Shown here in pieces: positions 1-7,372 of a stretch of 42,930 nucleotides of DNA. Source of the stretch: Oscillospiraceae bacterium (GTDB taxonomy: Bacteria > Bacillota > Clostridia > Oscillospirales > Acutalibacteraceae); assembly GCA_028697255.1 (NCBI GenBank), contig JAQVFM010000009.1, positions 1-42,930 on the forward strand, given 5' to 3'. A model generated the notes under the pieces. The model ran no database searches, was not told the DNA's origin, and saw nothing but the letters and a program-made list of their open reading frames with translations. Every line of letters begins with the position of its first letter. Positions within the stretch are counted from its first letter, which is position 1. Both the position numbers and the translations under genes were made by a program.

Positions 1-165
1 CGATTGGATTTACCAAAAAGGAAATTGCACAGGTTGAAATGCTGGGATTACAGCCAAAACGGATATTATTTTATAACCGTTTGTACACAAAATAGACGCA
101 ATATCCTTGCAACCGTAGAGGACGCCGTCCTCGGCGTTCCGTGCATGATGTGGTGCACATTATAA
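1..165 (+). pseudogene. N-terminal remnant of a REP-associated tyrosine transposase (RAYT)
   Basis: An open frame from the window edge to a TAA at 163-165 encodes about 54 residues, including LPKRK, RLK.WDYS.NGYYFITVCTQNR and a following NILATV segment. This is the N-terminal signature of RAYT/Y1-type (TnpA_REP) transposases, which normally run to about 150-250 residues and carry a later HUH motif and catalytic Tyr. A TTG at position 4 could be the degenerate start (LDLPKRK, where the family usually has MxLPKRK). After about residue 45 the frame loses resemblance, stops, and meets the 3' end of pdaA, so the catalytic part is missing. It contains an imperfect palindrome (about 119-139). I infer a decayed copy; it may be related to the REP-like palindromes elsewhere in the window. 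Confidence is limited by the window edge. Confidence 0.6.
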
Positions 166-963
166 CTTATCAAGGGTGCTAAAGGTATACCCCTTTGATT
201 TCCATTTTGTCAATAGCTCATCTAAAATTTCTGCATTGGTTTTTGATGTGCTATGCAACAAAACAACGGCACCGGGGTGTATTCGAGGCAGCAGCTTTTC
301 AAAAGCCTGTTCACGCGTTGGCTGCTTATCGTCATACCAATCAACATATGCAAGACTCCAAAACACCGTCTTGTACCCAAGCTCTTTTGCCATTTTCAAA
401 TTACTTTCACTATATTTTCCCTGAGGCGGGCGGTAAAGCTTTGGCATTTCTTTTCCTGTAATCTGTTTATAAAGTTCTTCGAGCGATTGCAGCTCCTGCA
501 CAAACTTCTCGCGATTTATTATTTTTGACATATCCGGATGGTTAAACGTGTGATTTCCCACAAGATGACCCTCGTCGCACATGCGCTTGACAAGCTCGGG
601 GTTCTTATTAAGATAATTTCCCACAAGAAAAAATGCGGCTTTTACATTATGTTTTTTAAGAACATCTAAAATTGTCGGAGTATATCCGTTTTCATATCCT
701 GCATCAAATGTGAGGTAAATTATCTTTTTATCCGGGTTTCCAACATAAAATGAGTTGTATTGGCTCAGATATTCTGCTGACGCATTGCCTTCGGGAGCCT
801 TGCCCGGCTGCCGGAAGCTCAGGCCCCAATTTGTATTGTCAGTCGAAGTCGTTACGTTGGTTGCACCGGCAATATAAGCAACTGTAGCAATTGAGGCTGC
901 TACCACCAAAACACAAAGAAAAAGTGCCGACAGCACTTTTTTGCCTTTTATTATAATATACAT
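160..963 (-). CDS. pdaA: PdaA-type polysaccharide deacetylase (spore cortex muramic-delta-lactam synthesis)
   Basis: 267 residues with an N-terminal membrane/signal segment (about 8-33) followed by a NodB domain. Motif 1 reads TFDAG (D87), motif 2 is H138-x3-H142, then R178-PP, D208 (motif 4) and LH at 236-237 (motif 5). The second Asp of the usual TFDDG is absent, which is the PdaA pattern (TFDNG in Bacillus subtilis), and the following GYENGYT is typical of PdaA. The family removes the N-acetyl group from muramic acid in spore cortex peptidoglycan, acting outside the forespore membrane. The start is ATG with GGAGGGG just upstream. It lies 55 nt downstream of mscL on the same strand; an 8-bp hairpin could hide its ribosome binding site (see the hairpin at 965-1007). 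A general peptidoglycan deacetylase is the alternative. Confidence 0.88.
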   Translation of the reverse strand: MYIIIKGKKVLSALFLCVLVVAASIATVAYIAGATNVTTSTDNTNWGLSFRQPGKAPEGNASAEYLSQYNSFYVGNPDKKIIYLTFDAGYENGYTPTILDVLKKHNVKAAFFLVGNYLNKNPELVKRMCDEGHLVGNHTFNHPDMSKIINREKFVQELQSLEELYKQITGKEMPKLYRPPQGKYSESNLKMAKELGYKTVFWSLAYVDWYDDKQPTREQAFEKLLPRIHPGAVVLLHSTSKTNAEILDELLTKWKSKGYTFSTLDKL

Positions 964-964
964 A

Positions 965-1007
965 CCCGCCCCTCCATTTCTTTAATAAAAGTATATGGTG
1001 GGACGGG
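965..1007 (-). promoter_or_regulatory. Possible RBS-sequestering hairpin before pdaA
   Basis: In the minus-strand transcript CCCGUCCC (1007-1000) can pair with GGGGCGGG (972-965), eight base pairs including one G-U. The second arm is the Shine-Dalgarno region of pdaA, 1-9 nt before its ATG. The loop is 27 nt. This would reduce pdaA translation if the mscL transcript reads through; it could also be a weak terminator. Seen in the sequence; the function is inferred. Confidence 0.35.
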
Positions 1008-1018
1008 CAACAATTATG

Positions 1019-1534
1019 TTAGTTTTCAAGCTGTGAGGTGCAATGTGGACAACGTGAAGCTTTAATGCTTATTTCGCTTTGACAATACTCACACAGCTTT
1101 GTAACAGCGGGCGGCGGTGTTTCGTCGCCCTTTTTAACTATTTCGGAAATACGATTAACCAGCTTAACCATAAAAAATATGACTATCGCCATAATCAAAA
1201 AATCCAAAACTGCCGTCAAAAAAGCTCCGTAATTCAAGGTCGAAACACCAAGCTCTTTCGCCATTTCAAGTGATGTAATGTCACTTGCCTTTACACCATC
1301 CGGCTTACTTAACACTGCAAAACGGTCGTTAAAGTTGATACTGCCGGTCATAAAACCAATCAGAGGCATTATTAAATCGTTTACAATTGACGATACGATT
1401 TTTTGGAATGCTCCTCCGATAATCACACCAACAGCCAAATCTATTACATTACCGCGAAGTGCAAACTTTTTGAACTCATTAACGAATTTTATACCACTCT
1501 TTGAAATTAATTTTCCTACATTCTTATTACTCAT
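1019..1534 (-). CDS. mscL: Large-conductance mechanosensitive channel MscL with C-terminal zinc ribbon
   Basis: 171 residues. The N-terminal helix and first transmembrane segment (FKKFALRGNVIDLAVGVIIGGAF, about 21-43) carry the conserved MscL gate sequence; a second membrane segment spans about 103-126, followed by the charged cytoplasmic helix. MscL forms a homopentameric pore that opens on membrane tension and releases solutes during hypo-osmotic shock. Unlike the typical 120-150 residue protein, this one ends in an extra CxxC-x10-CxxC module (C148, C151, C162, C165), a small zinc-ribbon fold. The ATG overlaps the stop of the upstream exonuclease by one base (TAATG), so translation is probably coupled. 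The zinc ribbon's role is unknown; a cytoplasmic sensor or assembly domain is inference. Confidence 0.95.
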   Translation of the reverse strand: MSNKNVGKLISKSGIKFVNEFKKFALRGNVIDLAVGVIIGGAFQKIVSSIVNDLIMPLIGFMTGSINFNDRFAVLSKPDGVKASDITSLEMAKELGVSTLNYGAFLTAVLDFLIMAIVIFFMVKLVNRISEIVKKGDETPPPAVTKLCEYCQSEISIKASRCPHCTSQLEN

Positions 1535-2391
1535 TACTTCTCACAATCCTCTTGCGGCTTTTGCACAAGCTTGCGTGTTGTTTGTGCGCCATCGTATTTA
1601 AGCTTGATTTGTACGCGTGCCGCATATTTTGTACCGCACCCTCCGCACAAAAAATCGGCAAAAAATGCACGGCTGCAAAACCTCCATTGTCCTATACGTC
1701 TTAACCGGCGGTTGCATTTTTCACACCTAAAACGCAAATCAGACTTTTTAACATGTACGTTTTTTATATCACTGATAATTACATTTTTGAATGTCAACCG
1801 TTCATAAAATTCCGTACCTGCGGGGCGCACCTGCAAATTAAACGACTGTGGTTCATAGACACCGGCAAACACCTTTCCGGTTAGAATACTGTCGTCGAGT
1901 GCGCGGTGATTTTCTAAATCGCCCGTATCAATACCTAACAGCTCACAAGCTTTAAAAAGGCCAAGCTGCTGAGTTTCGCCGTAATCAAGGCGCGTTTGAC
2001 AATAGTGTTGCAAATCAACATAATAGTTTAAAAACGGTATGCGCTGATCTTTGAAAAAATGCCGGCAGTTTTCGATTAGCACGAGTAAATCAGTTGTACT
2101 CCATGTCATTACAACTGCATCAGGGTCGCAAATCCACTTTTTAAGCAGTGAAATTGCGCGTGTAAACGGCTGACCATCTTTAAGCTCCTGCTCGTCAATA
2201 CCGGTAAGATTGGTTACTATATGAGACAGCTTTCGGCTAAAAACCGGCTTTATTACCGCCCTGAATTCATCAACCTGGTTCAAAGAGCTGTCGATTTTAA
2301 CGGCACCAATTTCAATAATCTCATTAAAATAACCCTTTAACTTCCGTGAGTATACACCGTTCCATTCTAAATCCAATATAATGTAGGTCAT
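1534..2391 (-). CDS. DEDDh-family 3'-5' exonuclease with C-terminal zinc-binding region
   Basis: 285 residues. The exonuclease fold begins at once: DLEWN (D7, E9) is motif Exo I, W97-S-T-T-D101 fits Exo II, and H162-R-A-L-D-D167 is the HxAxxD Exo III motif of the DnaQ/RNase T (DEDDh) group. Residues about 220-260 contain CxxC, a single Cys and CxxC spaced as a zinc ribbon (EKCNRR..., FCSR..., LCGGCG). The family hydrolyses single-stranded nucleic acid from the 3' end with two metal ions; closest in layout are KapD-like exonucleases of Firmicutes. The start ATG has AAGGTG 6 nt upstream. It is first in a three-gene run with mscL and pdaA. Its substrate (DNA or RNA) cannot be told from sequence. 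Confidence 0.85.
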   Translation of the reverse strand: MTYIILDLEWNGVYSRKLKGYFNEIIEIGAVKIDSSLNQVDEFRAVIKPVFSRKLSHIVTNLTGIDEQELKDGQPFTRAISLLKKWICDPDAVVMTWSTTDLLVLIENCRHFFKDQRIPFLNYYVDLQHYCQTRLDYGETQQLGLFKACELLGIDTGDLENHRALDDSILTGKVFAGVYEPQSFNLQVRPAGTEFYERLTFKNVIISDIKNVHVKKSDLRFRCEKCNRRLRRIGQWRFCSRAFFADFLCGGCGTKYAARVQIKLKYDGAQTTRKLVQKPQEDCEK

Positions 2392-2538
2392 GCGTTCACC
2401 TTATTTTTATTTTTATGCTAACATTTAGCCTAATAGAAATAAAAAGCTAAAGCAATTATTGATTGATACCATTAAAAAAGACGATGATGCAGCCGGCAAA
2501 ACAAAAGCCATTGCTATTTGGTTAACTGAATATTGGCA
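2392..2538. other. Intergenic gap with an unassigned short open frame
   Basis: The gap between the exonuclease start and the HIT stop contains a plus-strand frame (from about 2430 into the HIT 3' end) without ATG, encoding LLIDTIKKDDDAAGKTKAIA and then IWLTEYW. Its composition looks protein-like but I cannot assign it; it may be a gene fragment or chance. Confidence 0.2.
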
Positions 2539-2874
2539 TTATGCCATTGCGCCGAGAACACCGCCGGCGAGCACATGAAAATGCAGATGAAATACCGTCT
2601 GTCCGGCATCTGTGCCGCTGTTGGTCACGACCCGGAATGATTTTAGCTTTAACTCGTCTGCAAGCTTTGAAATAATTTCGAAGATATGGGCAATAAGCTT
2701 GCTGTTTTGAGACGTGACACAACCCGCATTTTCAATATGGTCTTTTGGTATCACCAAAAAATGCACGGGCGCTTGCGGTTCAATATCATAGAACGCCAAC
2801 ACGCTTTCATCTTCGTAAATTTTTTTAGAAGGTATTTCCCCTGCCACAATTTTGCAAAAAACACAGTTTGCCAA
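2539..2874 (-). CDS. HIT (histidine triad) family nucleotide hydrolase, HinT-like
   Basis: 111 residues from the chosen start. It has the N-terminal CVFCKIVAGEIPS motif, IPKDHI in the middle, and the triad HLHFHV (H96, H98, H100) followed by LAGG near the C-terminus. HinT proteins are small homodimeric purine-nucleoside phosphoramidate hydrolases. An upstream GTG at 2881-2883 gives three more residues but sits directly against the AGAAAGG ribosome binding site; TTG at 2872-2874, about 10 nt after that site, gives the family-typical MANCVFCK start and is preferred. It lies 24 nt downstream of alaS on the same strand and may be co-transcribed with it. The precise cellular substrate is unknown. 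Confidence 0.9.
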   Translation of the reverse strand: MANCVFCKIVAGEIPSKKIYEDESVLAFYDIEPQAPVHFLVIPKDHIENAGCVTSQNSKLIAHIFEIISKLADELKLKSFRVVTNSGTDAGQTVFHLHFHVLAGGVLGAMA

Positions 2875-2906
2875 ACCTAACACACCTTTCTATTATATTA
2901 TTAATT

Positions 2907-5552
2907 TTATTTTAAATATTGCTCAACAATTCCGGCGAACGCATCAAGAGCAAAACTTACCTTCTCGGCGTTTTTGCCACCGGCCATAGCCATATCGGGC
3001 CTGCCTCCCCCATTTCCGCCGCACATCTGTGCAACCTCGCGGACAATATTTCCGGCGTGGGCACCTGCTGCCACAGCGTCTTTGCCGCAGTAGCAGCCAA
3101 AAGTCACTTTGTCCTTATCAATTCCAGCAATCAGAATAACAGCATCACTTGGCGCATTGTCACGGCATGAATCGCACATGCTTCGCACACCGCCACCGTC
3201 AACGCCCTTAAACGCCGATGATGCAACACGAACATTACCTACCGGCGAAAGATTACTTATCAGTCTTGAAACCTTATCGGCAGATATCTTTAATTTTAGC
3301 ATATCTATTTCGCGGCGAGCGTCTTTCAATTCGGCTGCAATACCCGAAACACGGCTCGGCAGCTCGTCAATGCCGGTTTTTAAGGTTTGGGCAGATTCTT
3401 CAAGAAGTCTGCGGTACCCATTGATTGTATGAAGCACATTCTCTCCTGTTACCGCTTCAATACGCCGCACACCGGCCGCAATAGAGCTGTCGTGCAGTAT
3501 ACAAAACAAACCCAATTTTGAAGTATTGTCCACATGTGTACCACCGCAAAGCTCAACTGATATCGGCTGTTTGCCGTCTGATTTATTAATGCTTACAACT
3601 CGCACAATATCGTCATACTTTTCGCCGAAAAGTGCAATTGCACCGAGTTTCTTTGCTTCATTAATCGGCATTTCTCTAATATCGGCTGTCAGACTTTCGA
3701 AAATCCATGTGTTAACCAAAGCTTCTACCTGTGAAAGCTCGTCGGCTGTCAAAGCCGAAAAGTGAGAAAAGTCAAACCTCATTCTGTTCGCATCAACAAG
3801 CTGACCCGCCTGTTCAACATGATTGCCGAGCACACGACGAAGCGCCGCCTGAAGCAGGTGTGCAGCGGTATGGTTTCTCATTGTTGCAAAACGCCGTCTT
3901 TTATCTACATCCGCAGTTACGACATCGCCAACACACAATTCCCCTTTTGTCATAGTGCCAATATGAATAAATACGCCGTTTTCACTTTTTACGGTATCGG
4001 TCACTTCAAAAGTGGCATCATCGCTGTGAATAATGCCGCCGTCCCCCGCCTGCCCGCCGCTTTCGGCGTAAAACGGCGTTACGTCAAGTACAACGGCTGC
4101 TTTTTCGCCTTTTGTAAGGCTTTCGGTTAGTTCCTCTTTGCGTATCAAAGCTATCACCTTTGCTTTTGTGCAAAGCGACTGATAGCCGGTAAAGCGCCCG
4201 GGCATAAGCTGTTCTGCCACACCGGCGCTGCCTTTCCACGCATCCTTGTCATTCTTGCGTGCCGCACGAGCGCGGGCGCGTTGCTCGGCCATAAGCCTGT
4301 TAAATCCGTCCTCGTCTATCGATATGCCCTTTTCTTCTAAAATGTCACACGTCAAATCAAGTGGAAAACCATAGGTGTCATAAAGTTTGAAAGCGTCCTG
4401 ACCAGACAACACTGTACCGTCAAGAGATGCTATCATTTCATCTAACATTGTTAATCCACTATCTATGGTTTTTTCAAATGACTGTTCTTCAACTTTTATT
4501 ATTTTCTCAATAAACTCTTTCTTCTCTTTAAGCTCGGGATATGCATTCGCATTCTCTCTTATTACAGATTCGCATACCTCAAATAAAAACGGACGGTTAA
4601 TTGAAAGCAGTCTACCGTGGCGTGCCGCGCGCCTCAGCAGACGACGAACTACATAACCTCTGCCCTCGTTTGACGGCATAACTCCGTCGCCTATCATAAA
4701 TGTTATAGAGCGAACATGGTCGGTTATGACACGTAGCGATACATCTGCTTTTTTATCGTTGCCATATTTCACACCTGCTATTTGTCCGATATGCTTCATG
4801 ATGTTTTGTACAGTATCAACCTCGAAAAGACTGTCTACCCCCTGCATAATGCAGGCAAGCCGTTCCAGCCCCATGCCCGTGTCAATGTTTGGATGCTCAA
4901 GCGGCGTATAATTGCCGTTTCCGTCGCTATCAAACTGAGTAAACACGATATTCCAAAACTCTACATACCTGTCACATTCGCAACCAACACCGCAATTTTG
5001 CGAACCGCAGCCGTATTTCTCTCCCCTGTCGAAATATATTTCAGAACACGGGCCGCACGGACCTGTACCATGTTCCCAGAAATTATCCTCCTTGCCCATG
5101 CGCACAATACGCTCAGGATGGACTCCAACCACTTTTGCCCATATGTCAAAGGCCTCATCGTCATTTTCATAAATACTGACCCAAAGTCGTTGAGTCGGCA
5201 TTAAAAGCACCTTTGTGCAAAACTCCCAAGCCCATGGTATTGCATCACGTTTGAAATAATCGCCAAAGCTGAAATTGCCCAGCATTTCAAAATAAGTGCC
5301 GTGTCGCGAAGTCTTGCCTACACGCTCGATATCAGGCGTGCGTATGCATTTTTGGCAGGTTGTTACGCGCTTGCTCGGTGGCGTCAACTCTCCGGTAAAA
5401 TATTTTTTCATCGGCGCCATGCCGGCATTGATAAGCAGCAGTGATTTGTCGTTTTGAGGAATCAGCGAAAAACTTGGCAACCGCAGGTGCCCTTTACTCT
5501 CAAAAAAAGAAAGATATTTTTCCCTAAGTTCATTCAGTCCGGTCCATTGCAT
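2907..5552 (-). CDS. alaS: Alanyl-tRNA synthetase
   Basis: 881 residues, full length for bacterial AlaRS. The class II catalytic core is at the N-terminus (FFESKGHLRLPSFSLIP, HGTYFEMLGNFSFGDYF). The editing domain carries H561-TAA-H565 and C669-GGT-H673, the zinc ligands used to clear Ser- and Gly-tRNA(Ala). The C-terminal C-Ala/DHHA1 domain ends with GGGRPDMAMAGG. It charges tRNA(Ala) in the cytoplasm. Start ATG has AAAGGA about 12 nt upstream. Expression is controlled by a T-box leader with a GCC (Ala) specifier and its own sigma-A promoter immediately upstream. No missing key residue was seen. Confidence 0.98.
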   Translation of the reverse strand: MQWTGLNELREKYLSFFESKGHLRLPSFSLIPQNDKSLLLINAGMAPMKKYFTGELTPPSKRVTTCQKCIRTPDIERVGKTSRHGTYFEMLGNFSFGDYFKRDAIPWAWEFCTKVLLMPTQRLWVSIYENDDEAFDIWAKVVGVHPERIVRMGKEDNFWEHGTGPCGPCSEIYFDRGEKYGCGSQNCGVGCECDRYVEFWNIVFTQFDSDGNGNYTPLEHPNIDTGMGLERLACIMQGVDSLFEVDTVQNIMKHIGQIAGVKYGNDKKADVSLRVITDHVRSITFMIGDGVMPSNEGRGYVVRRLLRRAARHGRLLSINRPFLFEVCESVIRENANAYPELKEKKEFIEKIIKVEEQSFEKTIDSGLTMLDEMIASLDGTVLSGQDAFKLYDTYGFPLDLTCDILEEKGISIDEDGFNRLMAEQRARARAARKNDKDAWKGSAGVAEQLMPGRFTGYQSLCTKAKVIALIRKEELTESLTKGEKAAVVLDVTPFYAESGGQAGDGGIIHSDDATFEVTDTVKSENGVFIHIGTMTKGELCVGDVVTADVDKRRRFATMRNHTAAHLLQAALRRVLGNHVEQAGQLVDANRMRFDFSHFSALTADELSQVEALVNTWIFESLTADIREMPINEAKKLGAIALFGEKYDDIVRVVSINKSDGKQPISVELCGGTHVDNTSKLGLFCILHDSSIAAGVRRIEAVTGENVLHTINGYRRLLEESAQTLKTGIDELPSRVSGIAAELKDARREIDMLKLKISADKVSRLISNLSPVGNVRVASSAFKGVDGGGVRSMCDSCRDNAPSDAVILIAGIDKDKVTFGCYCGKDAVAAGAHAGNIVREVAQMCGGNGGGRPDMAMAGGKNAEKVSFALDAFAGIVEQYLK

Positions 5553-5589
5553 ACGTCTTTTCTATCCTTTCACAATTGTTTTTAAAAAG

Positions 5590-5826
5590 AAAAATACCCC
5601 CGCCCGAATATGGGACGGAGGATTCCGTGGTACCACCCAAATTGCACCGAAAAGTGCCACTCAAATCCTTAACGCGGAAAACGTTGCCGTTCATCACAGC
5701 AAAACTCAGGGATGGCTTTCCGGTTTGGAAACATAGGCACACTTTCAGCCGTTGATGCGCCCTCTCTAAATGCACCGCAGCCGGTTTATTCCCGTCATAG
5801 TTAATAGTAAATATTTTGAATTTCTT
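5590..5826 (-). promoter_or_regulatory. T-box riboswitch leader of alaS, GCC (Ala) specifier
   Basis: The minus strand carries the T-box core UGGGUGGUACCACGG (5639-5625). It is followed by a terminator hairpin (5621-5597, CCUCCGUCC with GGGCGGGGG, including G-U pairs) and a U-rich run. In stem I, GGGA pairs with UCCC and CCGG with CCGG, enclosing an internal loop whose 3' side reads AAAGCCA: the specifier GCC (5716-5714) followed by A. AGAGAGG and GGCUGAAAG match the conserved distal stem I elements. Binding of uncharged tRNA(Ala) should prevent termination and allow alaS transcription. The specifier agrees with the downstream gene. Confidence 0.92.
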
Positions 5827-5831
5827 ATGCT

Positions 5832-5860
5832 ATTATATCCCGACACTTTATCAAAGTCAA
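5832..5860 (-). promoter_or_regulatory. Sigma-A promoter of alaS
   Basis: On the minus strand TTGACT (5860-5855) and TATAAT (5837-5832) are separated by 17 nt. Transcription would start near 5825, exactly at the beginning of the T-box leader. Confidence 0.85.
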
Positions 5861-5911
5861 GAACAGCTTAGGTGTATTATGTCAGCTCTATTACAACCTG
5901 ACAAGCTTTGC

Positions 5912-7360
5912 TTATCCGCGTTTCCATGTTCTTGGATTTAATAGTACAAGCACCGGAAAAATTTCAAGACGTCCCATTATCATTCCTATGCTCAAAATAA
6001 AGGTGGTAAGGTTGTCAAAGCCCTCATAACTCCCGCTGGGTCCAACTGCATCAAAACCGGGGCCAATGTTGTTAAAAGTAGCGGCAACCGCACTGAAAGC
6101 AGTAAAAAATGTTTGAGACGAAAGTGTTGTTATCAATAATAGAATCATAAATACAATAGTATAAGTCGTAAGATAGAAGCTGAGTTGCCGAAGGAGGCCT
6201 GAATTTAAGGTTTTGCCCTCAAACTTAACGGGTAAGCGACGGTTTGGGCTTACATTTTTCCTGATTTCCTGTATTGCGGATTTAATATATATAGCAAAAC
6301 GGCTTACCTTTAAACCTCCGGCTGTTGAACCTGCCATTCCACCGACAAACATCAGCAATAATAAACATACCTTGCTGAACAAAGGCCATCGGTTGAAGTC
6401 CGCAGTAGAGTAACCGGTGGTTGTAATAATTGATGAAACAGAAAAAAACACATCACGAACCATTTTTGATACAGAATCATACAGATGGCTTATGTTTATA
6501 CAAATTGAAATAATTGCAAATGCAATAATCCCAAGATACCAACGCAGCTCCTCATTTTTTAAAACACCTTTTATATGTTTAAAAATCATAAAATAATACA
6601 GATTAAAGTTTACACCAAAAAGCAACATTCCAACGCCTATTACATATTCAATATAAGCACTGTTGTAATAAGCTACGGAATTGGCTTTTATGCCGAAGCC
6701 GCCTGTCCCGGCAGTGCCAAAGGCGTGAAGAAAACTATCAAATAATGGCATACCTCCCAAAAATAGCAGAATAACAACTGCTGCGGTCATGGAAAGGTAT
6801 ATAATATAAAGAATACGGGCAGAGCTTCTTAGCTTTGCCCTTATCTTTCCAAAGGTCGGTCCCGGAACTTCGGCTTTCATTGCATAGACATCTTCGGATT
6901 TTATGTTAGGCATAACTGCTAAAGCAAAGACAAGAACACCCATACCGCCTATTAAATGCGTGAAGCTGCGCCACCATAAGATTGATTTTGAAGTAGACTC
7001 CACATCGGTCATTATGCTTGCACCCGTGGTCGTAAATCCGCTCGCAGTTTCAAAAAAAGCGTTGACAGGGTTAACAATTGTTCCGCTAAACAAGAAAGGA
7101 AGACATCCAAAAACAGATAATGCCAACCATGATAATGCAACAATGACAAACCCCTCGCGAGCAAAATAACTTGTGTTTTCCGGGCGTTTAAAACCCATTA
7201 TTAGCCCAAACCCACCGGTTATCAAAATACTTAACAAAAACGGCCAAAGTCCTTGCCATCCCTCTGAATAAATCAGTGCAACAAAAAGTGAAGGCGCCAT
7301 AAGTAACGCAGTAATGCAAAGTATGCGTCCAAGAGTAAATCTGACTATACCGTAATTCAT
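5912..7360 (-). CDS. trkH: TrkH-family potassium transporter membrane subunit
   Basis: 482 residues from the chosen ATG, with many hydrophobic segments and the repeated pore-loop signatures of the TrkH/KtrB superfamily (ETASGFTTTGAS, GTAGTGGFG, SIITTTGYSTADF, NNIGPGFDAVGP). It forms the K+ translocating pore, gated by the TrkA ring. A TTG four codons earlier (7370-7372) is possible, but the ATG at 7358-7360 is preceded by TTGAGG and gives the start MNYGIV. It follows trkA by 12 nt, so the two form an operon and a functional complex. The end (LEIFPVLVLLNPRTWKRG) is typical for the family. KtrB is the alternative name, but the two-domain TrkA partner favours Trk. Confidence 0.95.
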   Translation of the reverse strand: MNYGIVRFTLGRILCITALLMAPSLFVALIYSEGWQGLWPFLLSILITGGFGLIMGFKRPENTSYFAREGFVIVALSWLALSVFGCLPFLFSGTIVNPVNAFFETASGFTTTGASIMTDVESTSKSILWWRSFTHLIGGMGVLVFALAVMPNIKSEDVYAMKAEVPGPTFGKIRAKLRSSARILYIIYLSMTAAVVILLFLGGMPLFDSFLHAFGTAGTGGFGIKANSVAYYNSAYIEYVIGVGMLLFGVNFNLYYFMIFKHIKGVLKNEELRWYLGIIAFAIISICINISHLYDSVSKMVRDVFFSVSSIITTTGYSTADFNRWPLFSKVCLLLLMFVGGMAGSTAGGLKVSRFAIYIKSAIQEIRKNVSPNRRLPVKFEGKTLNSGLLRQLSFYLTTYTIVFMILLLITTLSSQTFFTAFSAVAATFNNIGPGFDAVGPSGSYEGFDNLTTFILSIGMIMGRLEIFPVLVLLNPRTWKRG

Positions 7361-7372
7361 ATGAGACCTCAA

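Noticed and set aside
5530-5775. An open frame on the minus strand inside the alaS leader
   Set aside because: The region is a T-box whose specifier, antiterminator and terminator all fit; the frame has no ribosome binding site.
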